Shown here: positions 1-7,744 of the stretch, in pieces
How positions within the stretch are numbered: the first letter of the stretch is position 1
How the letters are laid out: every line of letters starts with the position of its first letter
Notes under the pieces: generated by a model
Seen by the model: only the letters and a program-made list of their open reading frames with translations
The model's database searches: none
Told to the model about the DNA's origin: nothing
Program-made: the position numbers and the translations under genes
Source: CAYGVX01 sp964544285
Lineage (GTDB): Archaea > Thermoproteota > Bathyarchaeia > Bathyarchaeales > SOJC01
Length of the DNA stretch: 21,146 nt
Assembly (NCBI GenBank): GCA_964544285.1
Contig: CAZJAQ010000022.1
Coordinates: forward strand, 1-21,146
Reading direction: 5' to 3'

Positions 1-26
1 ACAGAATTGCGGAGAGAGGATGAATC

Positions 27-254
27 ATGAAAGAGCTTGATTTTAAAGAACATCGGCGTAGGTCGTTAGCCAAAGCAGTGACTTACAGAGTGTTGATTAT
101 CCTGTTAGACTTTGCTGCGATTTACCTGCTCACTGGAAGAGTTGACGCTGCGCTTGGGTTTATGATTGTAAGCAACGTCTACACGAGTATTGCGTACTAT
201 TTTCATGAAAGAGTCTGGAATGGGATAGATTGGGGAAGGAGGCATGCTAATTAA
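27..254 (+). CDS. DUF2061 family small membrane protein
   Basis: A 75-residue protein of unknown molecular function. The sequence begins with a basic stretch (KEHRRRSLAKAVTYR), followed by two hydrophobic segments at about residues 20-37 and 42-57. It ends in the YYFHERVWNGIDWGR motif, which I recognise as typical of the DUF2061 family of short two-helix membrane proteins. The length is normal for the family. The ATG at 27 is preceded by a purine-rich GGAGAGAGG about 8 bases upstream, which serves as the ribosome binding site. The gene converges on elp3, with only 11 bases between the two stop codons. Any upstream neighbour lies outside the window. Family assignment is confident; no specific role can be inferred. 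Confidence 0.85.
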   Translation: MKELDFKEHRRRSLAKAVTYRVLIILLDFAAIYLLTGRVDAALGFMIVSNVYTSIAYYFHERVWNGIDWGRRHAN

Positions 255-265
255 GCCTCTATTCA

Positions 266-1858
266 TCAAGTCCCTACGAGTTTAGAAACATAAGAGCCAT
301 CATAGTCGTAGCCGAACCGCTTGTAATACTGCTTCGTTCCGAGGGCGCTCGTAACCAAAACTTTTCTTCGGTCATAGTCCTCTATAGAGATTCGCTCTGC
401 CTCCGATAGGAGGACGGCGCCGTAACCCTTGTGCTGCCACGCCTTAGCCACATGCTTGCCAACTGGAACAAGAGAACCATACACGTGAAGTTCACGCACG
501 ATCGAAGAGGGCTCAGACAGTATTTCGGGTCGGTGAGCTTCTCCTGAGGGAATGCGAAGTCGTAAATACCCCACGAGAACATCGTTGACGGGGTCTTCGG
601 CGGAAACGAACACGTCAACGCCTTCAGAGGCTTTCTCGCGTGTGGAGAGGATTCGAACGTCTTCTGGGTCGGGCTTAGCCTTGTCTTCGAGCCATCGGTG
701 ACCGACCTCGCGGCATCTTATGCAACGACATCGCCTTCCCTCCTGCCTTAATCTTTCCAGCGCAAGCTGTCTAAGGTTACTCTTCTTGACCCCTACTTCG
801 ACCAAGCGGGCTGGAATGTCCCGTTGAACCCGCATTATACGAACCCACGGCGGAACCATTTTTTTCACTTCAGCCACAAGTCGAACTGCCTCTTCCGTGG
901 AGTATGGAGTGTACTCGCCTCTCCTCCACCACTCGTAAACCCGTGTGCCCCTTAAAACGAGGCACGGATAAATCTTAATCATGTCAGGCTTAAAGTCGGA
1001 GTCAGTGAAAACCCTCTCGAACCCTTCCAGGTCCCTCTCAAAGCTGGACCCGGGCAAGCCAGGCATGAGATGATAAACCACCTTCAACCCCGAATCTTTC
1101 AAGACGCGTGTGGCTTCAACCACGTCTTTAACAGTGTGACCTCTTTTGACGAGGCGGTAGATGTCGTCGTAAACGTTCTGCACTCCGAGCTCCACGCGAG
1201 TCACACCCATGGACAGCATACGGTCTACATGTTCCTTCTTTGCCCAGTCGGGCCTAGTTTCGACCGTGATGCCCACGTTGCGAACCCTGCTGGTCTCAGC
1301 GAGCTTCTTAGCCTCCTCGAGGCTTTGTGTCTTAGCTCCGATGAACGCGTCTAAGCATCCTTTGATGAAGTTTTCTTGATAGTCTGCTGGTGTGCTTGGG
1401 AAAGTGCCGCCCATAATTATCAGTTCTACTTTGTCGACTGCGTGGCCAATCGCTTTTAGCTGTTTTATGCGGCTCTCTACTTGCATGTGTGGGTCGTACT
1501 GGTTTTGGATGCCCCTCATAGCCGCTGGTTCATGTCCAGTGTAGCTCTGCGGGACTCCTTGCGAAGGCCCGCCTGGGCAGTAGGTGCATGGATCGTCGTG
1601 GGGGCACGGAAACGGCTTCGTCATCACGGCTACTACTGTGACGCCGGAGATGGTGCGTGTGGCTTTTCGTTTGAGCACGGGCAGAAGTTTGGGTCTTTCG
1701 TGGGGTTTTAGGCAGCGTATGAGCTCCGAGTTGGGAATGACGCATGCTAAGCCCTGCTCGCCAGCGACTTTCATCTTGACTATGTTGATGTCTTCTTTCG
1801 TGGGCTTAGGAATCTTCATCAAGTATTCGATGATTTGGCGACAAGCTTCCCTGTTCAT
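266..1858 (-). CDS. elp3: Elp3, tRNA wobble-uridine cm5U34 radical SAM/acetyltransferase
   Basis: A 530-residue archaeal Elp3, which makes the 5-carboxymethyl-type modification of wobble uridine 34 in tRNA using S-adenosylmethionine and acetyl-CoA. The radical SAM cluster cysteines are C85, C91 and C94 in CPHDDPCTYCPGG, followed by the Elp3 signature QSYTGHEPAAMRG. A cysteine cluster at C377/C379/C382 fits the family's zinc site between the two domains. The GNAT domain occupies about residues 400-530, with the acetyl-CoA loop QHKGYG and the C-terminal YYKRFGYDYDG motif. Length and domain order match single-subunit archaeal Elp3. No strong Shine-Dalgarno precedes the ATG at 1858. A TATA-like CATAAATG (1880-1887, read on the minus strand) lies about 25 bases upstream, suggesting a nearly leaderless mRNA. 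It is the last gene of the minus-strand block. Confidence 0.97.
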   Translation of the reverse strand: MNREACRQIIEYLMKIPKPTKEDINIVKMKVAGEQGLACVIPNSELIRCLKPHERPKLLPVLKRKATRTISGVTVVAVMTKPFPCPHDDPCTYCPGGPSQGVPQSYTGHEPAAMRGIQNQYDPHMQVESRIKQLKAIGHAVDKVELIIMGGTFPSTPADYQENFIKGCLDAFIGAKTQSLEEAKKLAETSRVRNVGITVETRPDWAKKEHVDRMLSMGVTRVELGVQNVYDDIYRLVKRGHTVKDVVEATRVLKDSGLKVVYHLMPGLPGSSFERDLEGFERVFTDSDFKPDMIKIYPCLVLRGTRVYEWWRRGEYTPYSTEEAVRLVAEVKKMVPPWVRIMRVQRDIPARLVEVGVKKSNLRQLALERLRQEGRRCRCIRCREVGHRWLEDKAKPDPEDVRILSTREKASEGVDVFVSAEDPVNDVLVGYLRLRIPSGEAHRPEILSEPSSIVRELHVYGSLVPVGKHVAKAWQHKGYGAVLLSEAERISIEDYDRRKVLVTSALGTKQYYKRFGYDYDGSYVSKLVGT

Positions 1859-1912
1859 GATGGTTTCATCTAACTATGCATTTATGCTTGAAAATAAAGA
1901 TGTAGCTGCGAA

Positions 1913-3484
1913 TCACTGCTCTCTGGTGTAGACTATTCTGCCGCCGACGATGGTCATCTCCACCTTTATCTCTTTGATTTTTTCAGGCGTGGTTCTGTAG
2001 GGGTCATGGGAAAGCACCGCCAAATCGGCAAGTCTGCCCTCACCTATCGAGCCTTTAACGTTTTCTTCAAAAGACCCGTAAGCAGCGTTTACGGTGTAGA
2101 GACGCAGAGCCTCGTCCAAAGTCAACCGCTCTTCTGGCGACGTTTTTCTCGCAACCGCAGCACACACGCCCAGAATGGGGCTGACAGGCTCTACTGGAGC
2201 GTCAGAACCCCCCATAGCGACTATTCCCGCTTTTAAGAGGCTCTTGAAGGCGTAAGCCCATCGTGCTCTGGCTTTTCCCAGGCGTTCTGTTATCCAGAAG
2301 TCGGAGACTATGAAGTGAGGCTGCACCGAGGCGACGACGCCGAGTTTTTTCATCTTCTTTATCAGCCTCGGGTTGACGACGGAAACGTGTTCCAGACGGT
2401 GACGGTGATTTTTTCTCGGCTTCTTTCGGAGCACTTTCTCCAAGACGTTCAACGCCACTTCTACTGCCCTGTCGCCTATGGCGTGGATGGCTAGCTGCAG
2501 GTTCGCTTCATGCGCCTTTTCGACGAGTCTCTCCAACCGTTTTCGAGAGTAGAGGAGCATTCCTTTCGTGTCTGGGGCGTCGCTGAAAGGCTCTTTAAGT
2601 GCTGCTGTCCTCGCCCCTAGCGAGCCGTCTGCTAATATCTTGACGCTGCCTAACTTGATTTTGTCATCACCAAAACCTATGGGCAAACCCAACTCGATGA
2701 GGCTGTCAACACATTCAACAGGTATTAACGCGTATATGCGCAGTGGAAGCGTTCCGCGTTCCTTCAGCTTTTGAAGCGCACGCATCTCTGACTCCGAGCT
2801 GATTATCCAGTGAGCAGTGGTTATGCCCTCTCCCACCATTCTCTGACAAGCTAACAGACATGCTCGTTCAACGTCTTCTTCGATGGGCTTGGGCAGAATG
2901 TCGAGAACGAGGTCGAGGGCTTTTTCACGCAGGATGCCCGTGGGCTTACCAAGCGAGTCTCTATCTATGTACCCGCCTCTGGGCAATTCTGTTTCCTTCG
3001 TGATTCCTACAAGTTTCAAGGCTTCTGAGTTAACTACTCCAATGTGTCCGCACACCCGAATCAAAACAACAGGGTGATCGGATGTGGCTTGGTCTAGGTC
3101 GAGGCGTGAAGGATACCGCCGTTCTCTGAGCCTGTCTTGGTCCCACCCGCGCCCAATTATCCATCTACCCTTCGGAGTTTTTTCCGCCCACTGCTTGATT
3201 TCTCGCTGAATGTACTCTATCGATTTTACGTCACGCAGATTAACTTGTGATAAGCTTCGCCCAAGGGATGCGCCGTGCACGTGTGCGTCGATGAACCCGG
3301 GAACGACAGTCTTGCCTTCGAGGTTGATTTTTTTGGTGTCTCCACCTGTGTAGGAGAGAATTAGCCTATTGTTGCCGACTGCGACGAGTTTTCCATCTTT
3401 TATCGCCATGGCTTGGGCTCTCGGCTGGTCAGAGTTCATGGTGATTACATTGCCATTTGTCAGAATTAGGTCGGCGTAAAGCAT
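1913..3484 (-). CDS. YtcJ-like metal-dependent amidohydrolase (Amidohydro_3)
   Basis: A 523-residue amidohydrolase of the YtcJ / N-substituted formamide deformylase-like group; the substrate cannot be told. Visible family features are the opening beta-sandwich (ADLILTNGNVITM), the metal-binding HxH in GFIDAHVHG (H68, H70), VKILADGSLGARTA with the probable bridging lysine K282, AIHAIGDRA (H334), RLEHVSVV (H366) and the catalytic aspartate D428 in GGSDAPVEP. All metal ligands are present, so the enzyme looks intact. I chose the ATG at 3484 over the TTG two codons upstream (3490). No Shine-Dalgarno is visible, and a TATA-like element at 3507-3514 sits about 27 bases upstream of that ATG, as expected for a leaderless transcript. 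The gene lies between rps30e and elp3 on the same strand. Confidence 0.93.
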   Translation of the reverse strand: MLYADLILTNGNVITMNSDQPRAQAMAIKDGKLVAVGNNRLILSYTGGDTKKINLEGKTVVPGFIDAHVHGASLGRSLSQVNLRDVKSIEYIQREIKQWAEKTPKGRWIIGRGWDQDRLRERRYPSRLDLDQATSDHPVVLIRVCGHIGVVNSEALKLVGITKETELPRGGYIDRDSLGKPTGILREKALDLVLDILPKPIEEDVERACLLACQRMVGEGITTAHWIISSESEMRALQKLKERGTLPLRIYALIPVECVDSLIELGLPIGFGDDKIKLGSVKILADGSLGARTAALKEPFSDAPDTKGMLLYSRKRLERLVEKAHEANLQLAIHAIGDRAVEVALNVLEKVLRKKPRKNHRHRLEHVSVVNPRLIKKMKKLGVVASVQPHFIVSDFWITERLGKARARWAYAFKSLLKAGIVAMGGSDAPVEPVSPILGVCAAVARKTSPEERLTLDEALRLYTVNAAYGSFEENVKGSIGEGRLADLAVLSHDPYRTTPEKIKEIKVEMTIVGGRIVYTREQ

Positions 3485-3506
3485 AGACAAAAGATATCAA
3501 GAATGC

Positions 3507-3514
3507 TGTAAAAA
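3507..3514 (-). promoter_or_regulatory. TATA-like box for the amidohydrolase gene
   Basis: Read on the minus strand this is TTTTTACA. It lies in the short gap between rps30e and the amidohydrolase, centred about 27 bases upstream of the ATG at 3484. That is the distance from an archaeal TATA box to its transcription start, so the message would begin at or next to the start codon. This is inferred from spacing and composition only. Confidence 0.4.
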
Positions 3515-3528
3515 GGTTTGCAGTACCC

Positions 3529-3693
3529 TTATCGACCCCAGTTTTGACCCGCTTTTCGTTGTAGAATTATGCGTTTCTCAAAGTTACGTCTAGTCCGAAT
3601 TCTGGGAACGGAGTTCTTCTTTGGGGTGTGCTGTATTTTAGGGGTTTGACTACGCACCTTGCCTGCTTTCGAGAGTGAACCGTGAGTGGGCAT
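3529..3693 (-). CDS. rps30e: Ribosomal protein S30e (eS30)
   Basis: A 54-residue basic protein in what looks at first like a gene-free stretch. Reading the minus strand from the ATG at 3693 gives the S30e hallmark HGSLSKAGKVRSQTPK, then a lysine/arginine-rich middle (RIRTRRNFEKR) and the C-terminal GQNWGR, and stops at TAA (3529-3531). This is the normal length and architecture for archaeal eS30, a small-subunit protein shared with eukaryotes, where it is fused to a ubiquitin-like domain in FAU. A clear ribosome binding site, GGAGTGAT (3699-3706), lies 5 bases before the ATG, and a TATA-like CTTAAAAG lies further upstream. The gene sits between DUF362 and the amidohydrolase. Its small size makes it easy to miss in automatic annotation. 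Confidence 0.95.
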   Translation of the reverse strand: MPTHGSLSKAGKVRSQTPKIQHTPKKNSVPRIRTRRNFEKRIILQRKAGQNWGR

Positions 3694-3735
3694 CGCTTAT
3701 CACTCCTTTTCGTTGGTGACACTAGTTGTTCGGGC

Positions 3736-3744
3736 TCTTTTAAG
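3736..3744 (-). promoter_or_regulatory. TATA-like element upstream of rps30e
   Basis: On the minus strand this reads GCTTAAAAG, about 47 bases before the rps30e ATG and just downstream of the DUF362 stop codon. A transcription start about 25 bases further on would leave a leader of roughly 20 bases containing the GGAGTGAT ribosome binding site. Composition and spacing are the only support. Confidence 0.3.
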
Positions 3745-3750
3745 CGTTTC

Positions 3751-4584
3751 TTAGCTTCTCTTGAACCGTCTTCTAACTTCCTCTACCTTCGAACCAACCA
3801 CGTTAATTCTTGCTTCATCCATTTCGCCGAAGCCCTTCTCGTAAGCCCTCTTAATGTGGTAGATTTCGGCAGGGTCTACGCCCATCACCCTGCAAGCTGT
3901 TGCATCCACTGCCACGACGTCTCTTCCAGCAACGAGTAAACCCATCTTAACGGGAGTCCCAGATGTGGGTCCGGGTCCTTCGAGGGCGTAGAAGCCGTCG
4001 ATTACGGTGAACTGGGGCTTTAGCACCGAGTTTATGTCCACTACGACCTTGCTGATGTTTCTGAGATGGTACTTGAACTTCGTCTTCTCGGGCAAGAGTC
4101 CGAACATGTTCTTCAACCCAAGAGAAACGCCCGTGGCGCTGTGGGTCTTCATTTTTGCAGCGTTGATTACAGCCGATTCGACGACGATTCGCGGCACTTT
4201 AACCTCCTTAAGCGTCTCAGCGTCGGGAATCTGCAGCTTAACCCTGTCTTTCTCCCTTCTCAAGTTAAGAAACCTGACTTCGGTCTTCTCGCAGACTTCC
4301 TTCATTCCCGTGATTTCGCAGGCTTTGTCGGCGTTTGTCATGCTCGCGTCCGACTCCACGACGAAGACTTGGTCGAAAACTTTTCTAGCCTTGTGAATTA
4401 AGCCCTCCACCACGAGGGGGTCGGTCGTCACGCCTGTTTCGTAGGTTTTGGTCGAGATGAAGTTCACCTTTATCAAGGCTCGGCTGTAATCCTCAGCTAT
4501 TCCCTCGAACCCGTCAGCAAGCTCAACCGCCTTATACACAGTCGCTAGTTCTCTCGGACCCTTAACAACCGCCACGTCAACCAT
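3751..4584 (-). CDS. DUF362 domain protein
   Basis: A 277-residue protein of the DUF362 family. It shows the family pattern: an N-terminal KVNFIST segment, a TTDPLVVEGL region, the stretch SATGVSLGLKNMFGLLPEKTK at about residues 150-170, and VVAVDATACRVMGVDP near residue 225. Many DUF362 proteins carry a 2x[4Fe-4S] ferredoxin domain, but this one has no CxxCxxC motif and is the short, ferredoxin-free form. The biochemical role of the family is not established. The start ATG at 4584 is only 16 bases downstream of the endA stop, so the two genes are probably co-transcribed. Family confidence is high; function is unknown. Confidence 0.88.
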   Translation of the reverse strand: MVDVAVVKGPRELATVYKAVELADGFEGIAEDYSRALIKVNFISTKTYETGVTTDPLVVEGLIHKARKVFDQVFVVESDASMTNADKACEITGMKEVCEKTEVRFLNLRREKDRVKLQIPDAETLKEVKVPRIVVESAVINAAKMKTHSATGVSLGLKNMFGLLPEKTKFKYHLRNISKVVVDINSVLKPQFTVIDGFYALEGPGPTSGTPVKMGLLVAGRDVVAVDATACRVMGVDPAEIYHIKRAYEKGFGEMDEARINVVGSKVEEVRRRFKRS

Positions 4585-4600
4585 AGAAACGACCCAAACT

Positions 4601-5158
4601 CTACGCCTTGAACCACTTGAATATTAAGTATTGAACCTTCTCTGTTTCGAGGTCGGGAACAGCGACGATGAACCTTTTGCGCACGGTCGTAGCAAGTCTT
4701 CCAACCTTTACGATCTCCGTTGCCGTTACTTCGTCTTCGCCTTTCTTCACCGACACCATGTAGGGCGCATGCTCAACGCCTGGTCCATGCTTGTAGACGG
4801 CAAAATCGCAGCCATACTTGATGCCCGGAGTGACGATGAAGCCGTTTTCTCTCAAATCCCGGTAGACGGCGTATTTCAGGTCAAACTCGTCGTACAATTT
4901 GCGGGCTCTCTGCTTGAGCTTGTCTAACCCCACTTTCTTCTTTTTCGTGCCTTCTCTGACTTCTATGATTTTGTTCTCGGCGAGGTAGAGTCCTTCCATG
5001 AGGTCTAAGACGAGGGGAACGTTGAATTCGGCTATTTTCGGCTTAGGTATGCCTAGGGGCTTGCCGTAATAACCCATTTTATAGAGTTCTGAGCTCTGCG
5101 CGGAGTCCCAGACGACGAGAAAGTTTTCGATGAATTCCACCTTGATGGGCTGTTTCAT
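4601..5158 (-). CDS. endA: tRNA-splicing endonuclease EndA
   Basis: A 185-residue archaeal tRNA intron endonuclease, which cuts bulge-helix-bulge structures at intron boundaries. The C-terminal catalytic domain carries the expected triad: Y122 (in YGCDFAVY), H130 (in VEHAPY) and K161 (in VRKRFIVAV). The 31-residue spacing from H130 to K161 is the same as I recall for the Methanocaldococcus jannaschii enzyme. The length is that of the single-domain type that forms homotetramers, or of a catalytic subunit. No second domain or duplicated half is present here, and whether a partner subunit exists cannot be judged from this window. The ATG at 5158 follows the DUF47 stop by 21 bases, suggesting an operon with the genes on both sides. 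Confidence 0.95.
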   Translation of the reverse strand: MKQPIKVEFIENFLVVWDSAQSSELYKMGYYGKPLGIPKPKIAEFNVPLVLDLMEGLYLAENKIIEVREGTKKKKVGLDKLKQRARKLYDEFDLKYAVYRDLRENGFIVTPGIKYGCDFAVYKHGPGVEHAPYMVSVKKGEDEVTATEIVKVGRLATTVRKRFIVAVPDLETEKVQYLIFKWFKA

Positions 5159-5179
5159 TTCATCTCAGCCTCGAGATTG

Positions 5180-5872
5180 TTATATGGCGAAGGACAGTAT
5201 GCGTGCTGCGTCTGAAGCGTCTTCGGCTTTGTCGGCTACGTTTTCGAGGAGTTGAGTTATGTCCCTAAGAAGGAGCATGGCTGGAATCTCTAGTTTGCTG
5301 TTGATTATTTTGACCTCCAACTCTCGGTAAACTTCGTCTACCACTCGTTCCGCCATTTCAACCTCCTTAGCTTTCTCCAGAGTCTTCTCCGAGCCGTAGG
5401 AAAGTGTGATAGCCGTTTCTCTGAGTTTTATGACGCTGTCCAACGTGGCGTCTGCAAGTTTCCCCAAATCCTTCTTGATGTCCGAGGGCACTTTCCATCC
5501 TCGCTCCATGATGGAGAGCAGCCAGAAAGCGATGCCCTCGCAGAAGTCTGCGATTTCGCTGGCTAGGTTTGTGAAGCGTAAAAAGTCTTCTCGGTTTATG
5601 AGTATGGCGCCTATTTGGGCAAGTTCCTGAGAGACCATACGTCTTGCTTTATCCACCTCTTCTTCGGCTTTCCTTATCTCGGTGAAAACCTGCCTCGCCG
5701 CTTCTTTGTCGCCGCTCGCGAAGCAATCAACCATCTGGGGGACTTTGCGCCCAATCTCCAGCACTTTTCGTAGGTGATCTTGGCAAGCGCTGAGTGCTCT
5801 TCGTTTTACGCGTTCTTCTGTCTCTACTGGGAGAACCAATTTTCCCGCCTCAGGAAACGCCCTTGCAGGCAC
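5180..5872 (-). CDS. DUF47 (PhoU-like) family protein
   Basis: A 230-residue, almost entirely helical protein of the DUF47/PhoU-like family (TIGR00153 type). These proteins often sit beside phosphate transporters and are thought to regulate phosphate uptake or bind metal. Typical features are the charged helix SGDKEAARQVFTEIRKAEEEVDKARR, the segment LASEIADFCEGIAFWL and the C-terminal DITQLLENVADKAEDASDAARIL. No phosphate transporter gene is in the window, so the usual partner is absent here. The start is GTG at 5872. A TATA-like TTTTTTAAT at 5893-5901 lies about 25 bases upstream and there is no Shine-Dalgarno, which again suggests a leaderless message. The gene is probably the first of a DUF47-endA-DUF362 unit. 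Confidence 0.88.
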   Translation of the reverse strand: MPARAFPEAGKLVLPVETEERVKRRALSACQDHLRKVLEIGRKVPQMVDCFASGDKEAARQVFTEIRKAEEEVDKARRMVSQELAQIGAILINREDFLRFTNLASEIADFCEGIAFWLLSIMERGWKVPSDIKKDLGKLADATLDSVIKLRETAITLSYGSEKTLEKAKEVEMAERVVDEVYRELEVKIINSKLEIPAMLLLRDITQLLENVADKAEDASDAARILSFAI

Positions 5873-5892
5873 AACAGTAGATATGCGTATGC

Positions 5893-5901
5893 ATTAAAAA
5901 A
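5893..5901 (-). promoter_or_regulatory. TATA-like box for DUF47-endA-DUF362
   Basis: On the minus strand the sequence is TTTTTTAAT, centred about 25 bases upstream of the GTG start at 5872, in the 52-base gap after the glycyl-tRNA synthetase stop. The position suggests a transcription start at or very near the start codon. This is inferred from spacing only. Confidence 0.4.
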
Positions 5902-5924
5902 TCTAACGAAACACGGTGCGGGTT

Positions 5925-7670
5925 TTATAGGCTCTCTCCCATGTCTTCGAGCTCTGTCTTGTGGCTGAAGTAAGCGCGCAAGCTTTGAGGCAGGTTTTCT
6001 ATCTTTGCGCGGACTTGTTTCCACGAGTCCCGGTCTCGTATGGTTACGGTGTTGTCTTTCAGCGTTTGGTAGTCGACGGTGATGCAGAGGGGTGTGCCAG
6101 CTTCGTCGGCTCGGGCGTAGCGTCTTCCGATTGAGCCAGCCTCGTCGTACTCTACCGTGAAGCCTTCTTCCATCAACATCCTGCGTAGCTTCTGCGTCTT
6201 TTCTGGCAAGCCATCCTTGCTGACTAAGGGGTACGCTCCTACTTGTACTGGGGCGAGTTCCCGCGGAAGCCTTAGAAGCGTTCTGTCCTCTCGCCTGTCG
6301 TAGGCGTATTCCAAGGCTACGTAAACCAGCCTGTCTATCCCAAAACTGGGCTCGACGACGTGGGGGATGAATCGTCTTCCCCTCTCCTCCACTTTTTTGC
6401 GGACGATGTTAATGTGTTCGGGCAGGAGTTTGAACGTCTCTGCCATGTAGTAGCCTTTTTCTTTGAGCATCTTTTCAACTTTCTTGGGGTCGGCTTTTGA
6501 GAGGAGTGCTGCCACCTTTTGGGCGTCCTTTTTGAAGATAGGTCCAATCGTGGCTAACACGGGTTCGACAACAATCGTTTCTTTCATCACGGGCTCGTCG
6601 TATTCTCTGAAGACCTCCATGTCGACACCGCTGTGCTCCATGTGCCTTCTCAAGTCGTAGTCAGTTCGGTAGTTGTGACCCGAGACTTCTGTCCATCCCC
6701 AGCGGTCAAGGTGGATTTCTTGGTCGTAGCCCTGTAAGGAGTAATGGGCTCTTTCCCACTCCAACTTTTCGATAAACCGCTGCTTACCGTCTGGAACTCC
6801 GAGCTCGTTTAGGAAGTGCTTCGCCCTGACCATGAAGTATGCCTGCCACTGGGTCTTAATGTAGCCCTTCTGCAGCGCCTCCTTCACGGTCACTTCGACT
6901 GCTTCTCTCACATCCTTCCGCTTCAGCTCGGCTGGTATGAGACGTAAGGTTTCGTTTTCCACCTCTTTAAGCAAAGTACATTGGGGGTCTTCTGGGTCGA
7001 AGAAGAACTCTATGTCGGCGATCGTGAATTCCCTCAGCCTAATGAGACCCTGCCTGGGCGAAATCTCGTTCCTCAACGCGTGACCGATTTGAACCACGCC
7101 CAAGGGTAGCCTCTCCCTAGCGGTTTCGTAGAGACGCTTGAACTCGACGAAGACGCCTTGGGCTGCCTCTGGTCTGCCGTAGCCCACTGCGTCGGAGTAA
7201 GGTCCAATATTGGTTGTGAACATGGTCATGAAATACTTCGGCTTTCCCAACTCGCCGCCGCATTCGGGACACTTTACCTCGTGTTTCTTTGTTTCTTTGG
7301 CTAATTCTTGGAGGCTGAGCTTCTCCGTCTGCGTGTCGCTCATCTTGGCTTGTTCTTGAAGAAGGTGGTCGGCGCGGAACTTTTTCTTGCATTTTTGGCA
7401 TTCAACCATGGGCTCTCGGAAGGCTTTCACGTGACCCGAGGCCTCGAACACTTTTGCGGGTGTTATGACGGAGGATTCCATTTCGAGAATGCCCAGGGGT
7501 TTGACGAAGAAGTCTCGGAATTTTGCTTCCATTCTCTGCTTCAGCATTGCCCCTAAGGGTCCGTAGTTTATGAAGCCGCCGACGCCGCCGTAGATTTCGT
7601 AGGAAGGCCAGAAGAAACCCCGTCGTCTGGCGAGCTCACTGACTATTTCGTACTTGTCGGGTTTCTGCAT
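5925..7670 (-). CDS. glyS: Glycyl-tRNA synthetase (eukaryote/archaea type)
   Basis: A 581-residue class II glycyl-tRNA synthetase of the alpha2 type, which charges tRNA-Gly. The N-terminus has RRRGFFWPSYEIYGGVGGFINYGPLG, with the aminoacylation core running to about residue 460. Motif 2 lies in HALRNEISPRQGLIRLREF and motif 3 in PSFGIDRLVYVAL. A zinc-ribbon-like insertion carries C91/C94 and C134/C137. The C-terminal anticodon-binding domain starts near residue 480 (APVQVGAYPLV). Length and all motifs are normal. The ATG at 7670 is preceded by AGAGG about 10 bases upstream. TATA-like A/T-rich elements (around 7707-7714 and 7725-7733, minus strand) in the 74-base gap upstream suggest its own promoter. 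Confidence 0.97.
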   Translation of the reverse strand: MQKPDKYEIVSELARRRGFFWPSYEIYGGVGGFINYGPLGAMLKQRMEAKFRDFFVKPLGILEMESSVITPAKVFEASGHVKAFREPMVECQKCKKKFRADHLLQEQAKMSDTQTEKLSLQELAKETKKHEVKCPECGGELGKPKYFMTMFTTNIGPYSDAVGYGRPEAAQGVFVEFKRLYETARERLPLGVVQIGHALRNEISPRQGLIRLREFTIADIEFFFDPEDPQCTLLKEVENETLRLIPAELKRKDVREAVEVTVKEALQKGYIKTQWQAYFMVRAKHFLNELGVPDGKQRFIEKLEWERAHYSLQGYDQEIHLDRWGWTEVSGHNYRTDYDLRRHMEHSGVDMEVFREYDEPVMKETIVVEPVLATIGPIFKKDAQKVAALLSKADPKKVEKMLKEKGYYMAETFKLLPEHINIVRKKVEERGRRFIPHVVEPSFGIDRLVYVALEYAYDRREDRTLLRLPRELAPVQVGAYPLVSKDGLPEKTQKLRRMLMEEGFTVEYDEAGSIGRRYARADEAGTPLCITVDYQTLKDNTVTIRDRDSWKQVRAKIENLPQSLRAYFSHKTELEDMGESL

Positions 7671-7744
7671 TGCGGTTTATTCCTCTTTTAGCAGTTGTTG
7701 TTTTCACAGTTTTTATGCAGTTCCTTATAATAAAGCAAACGTCG

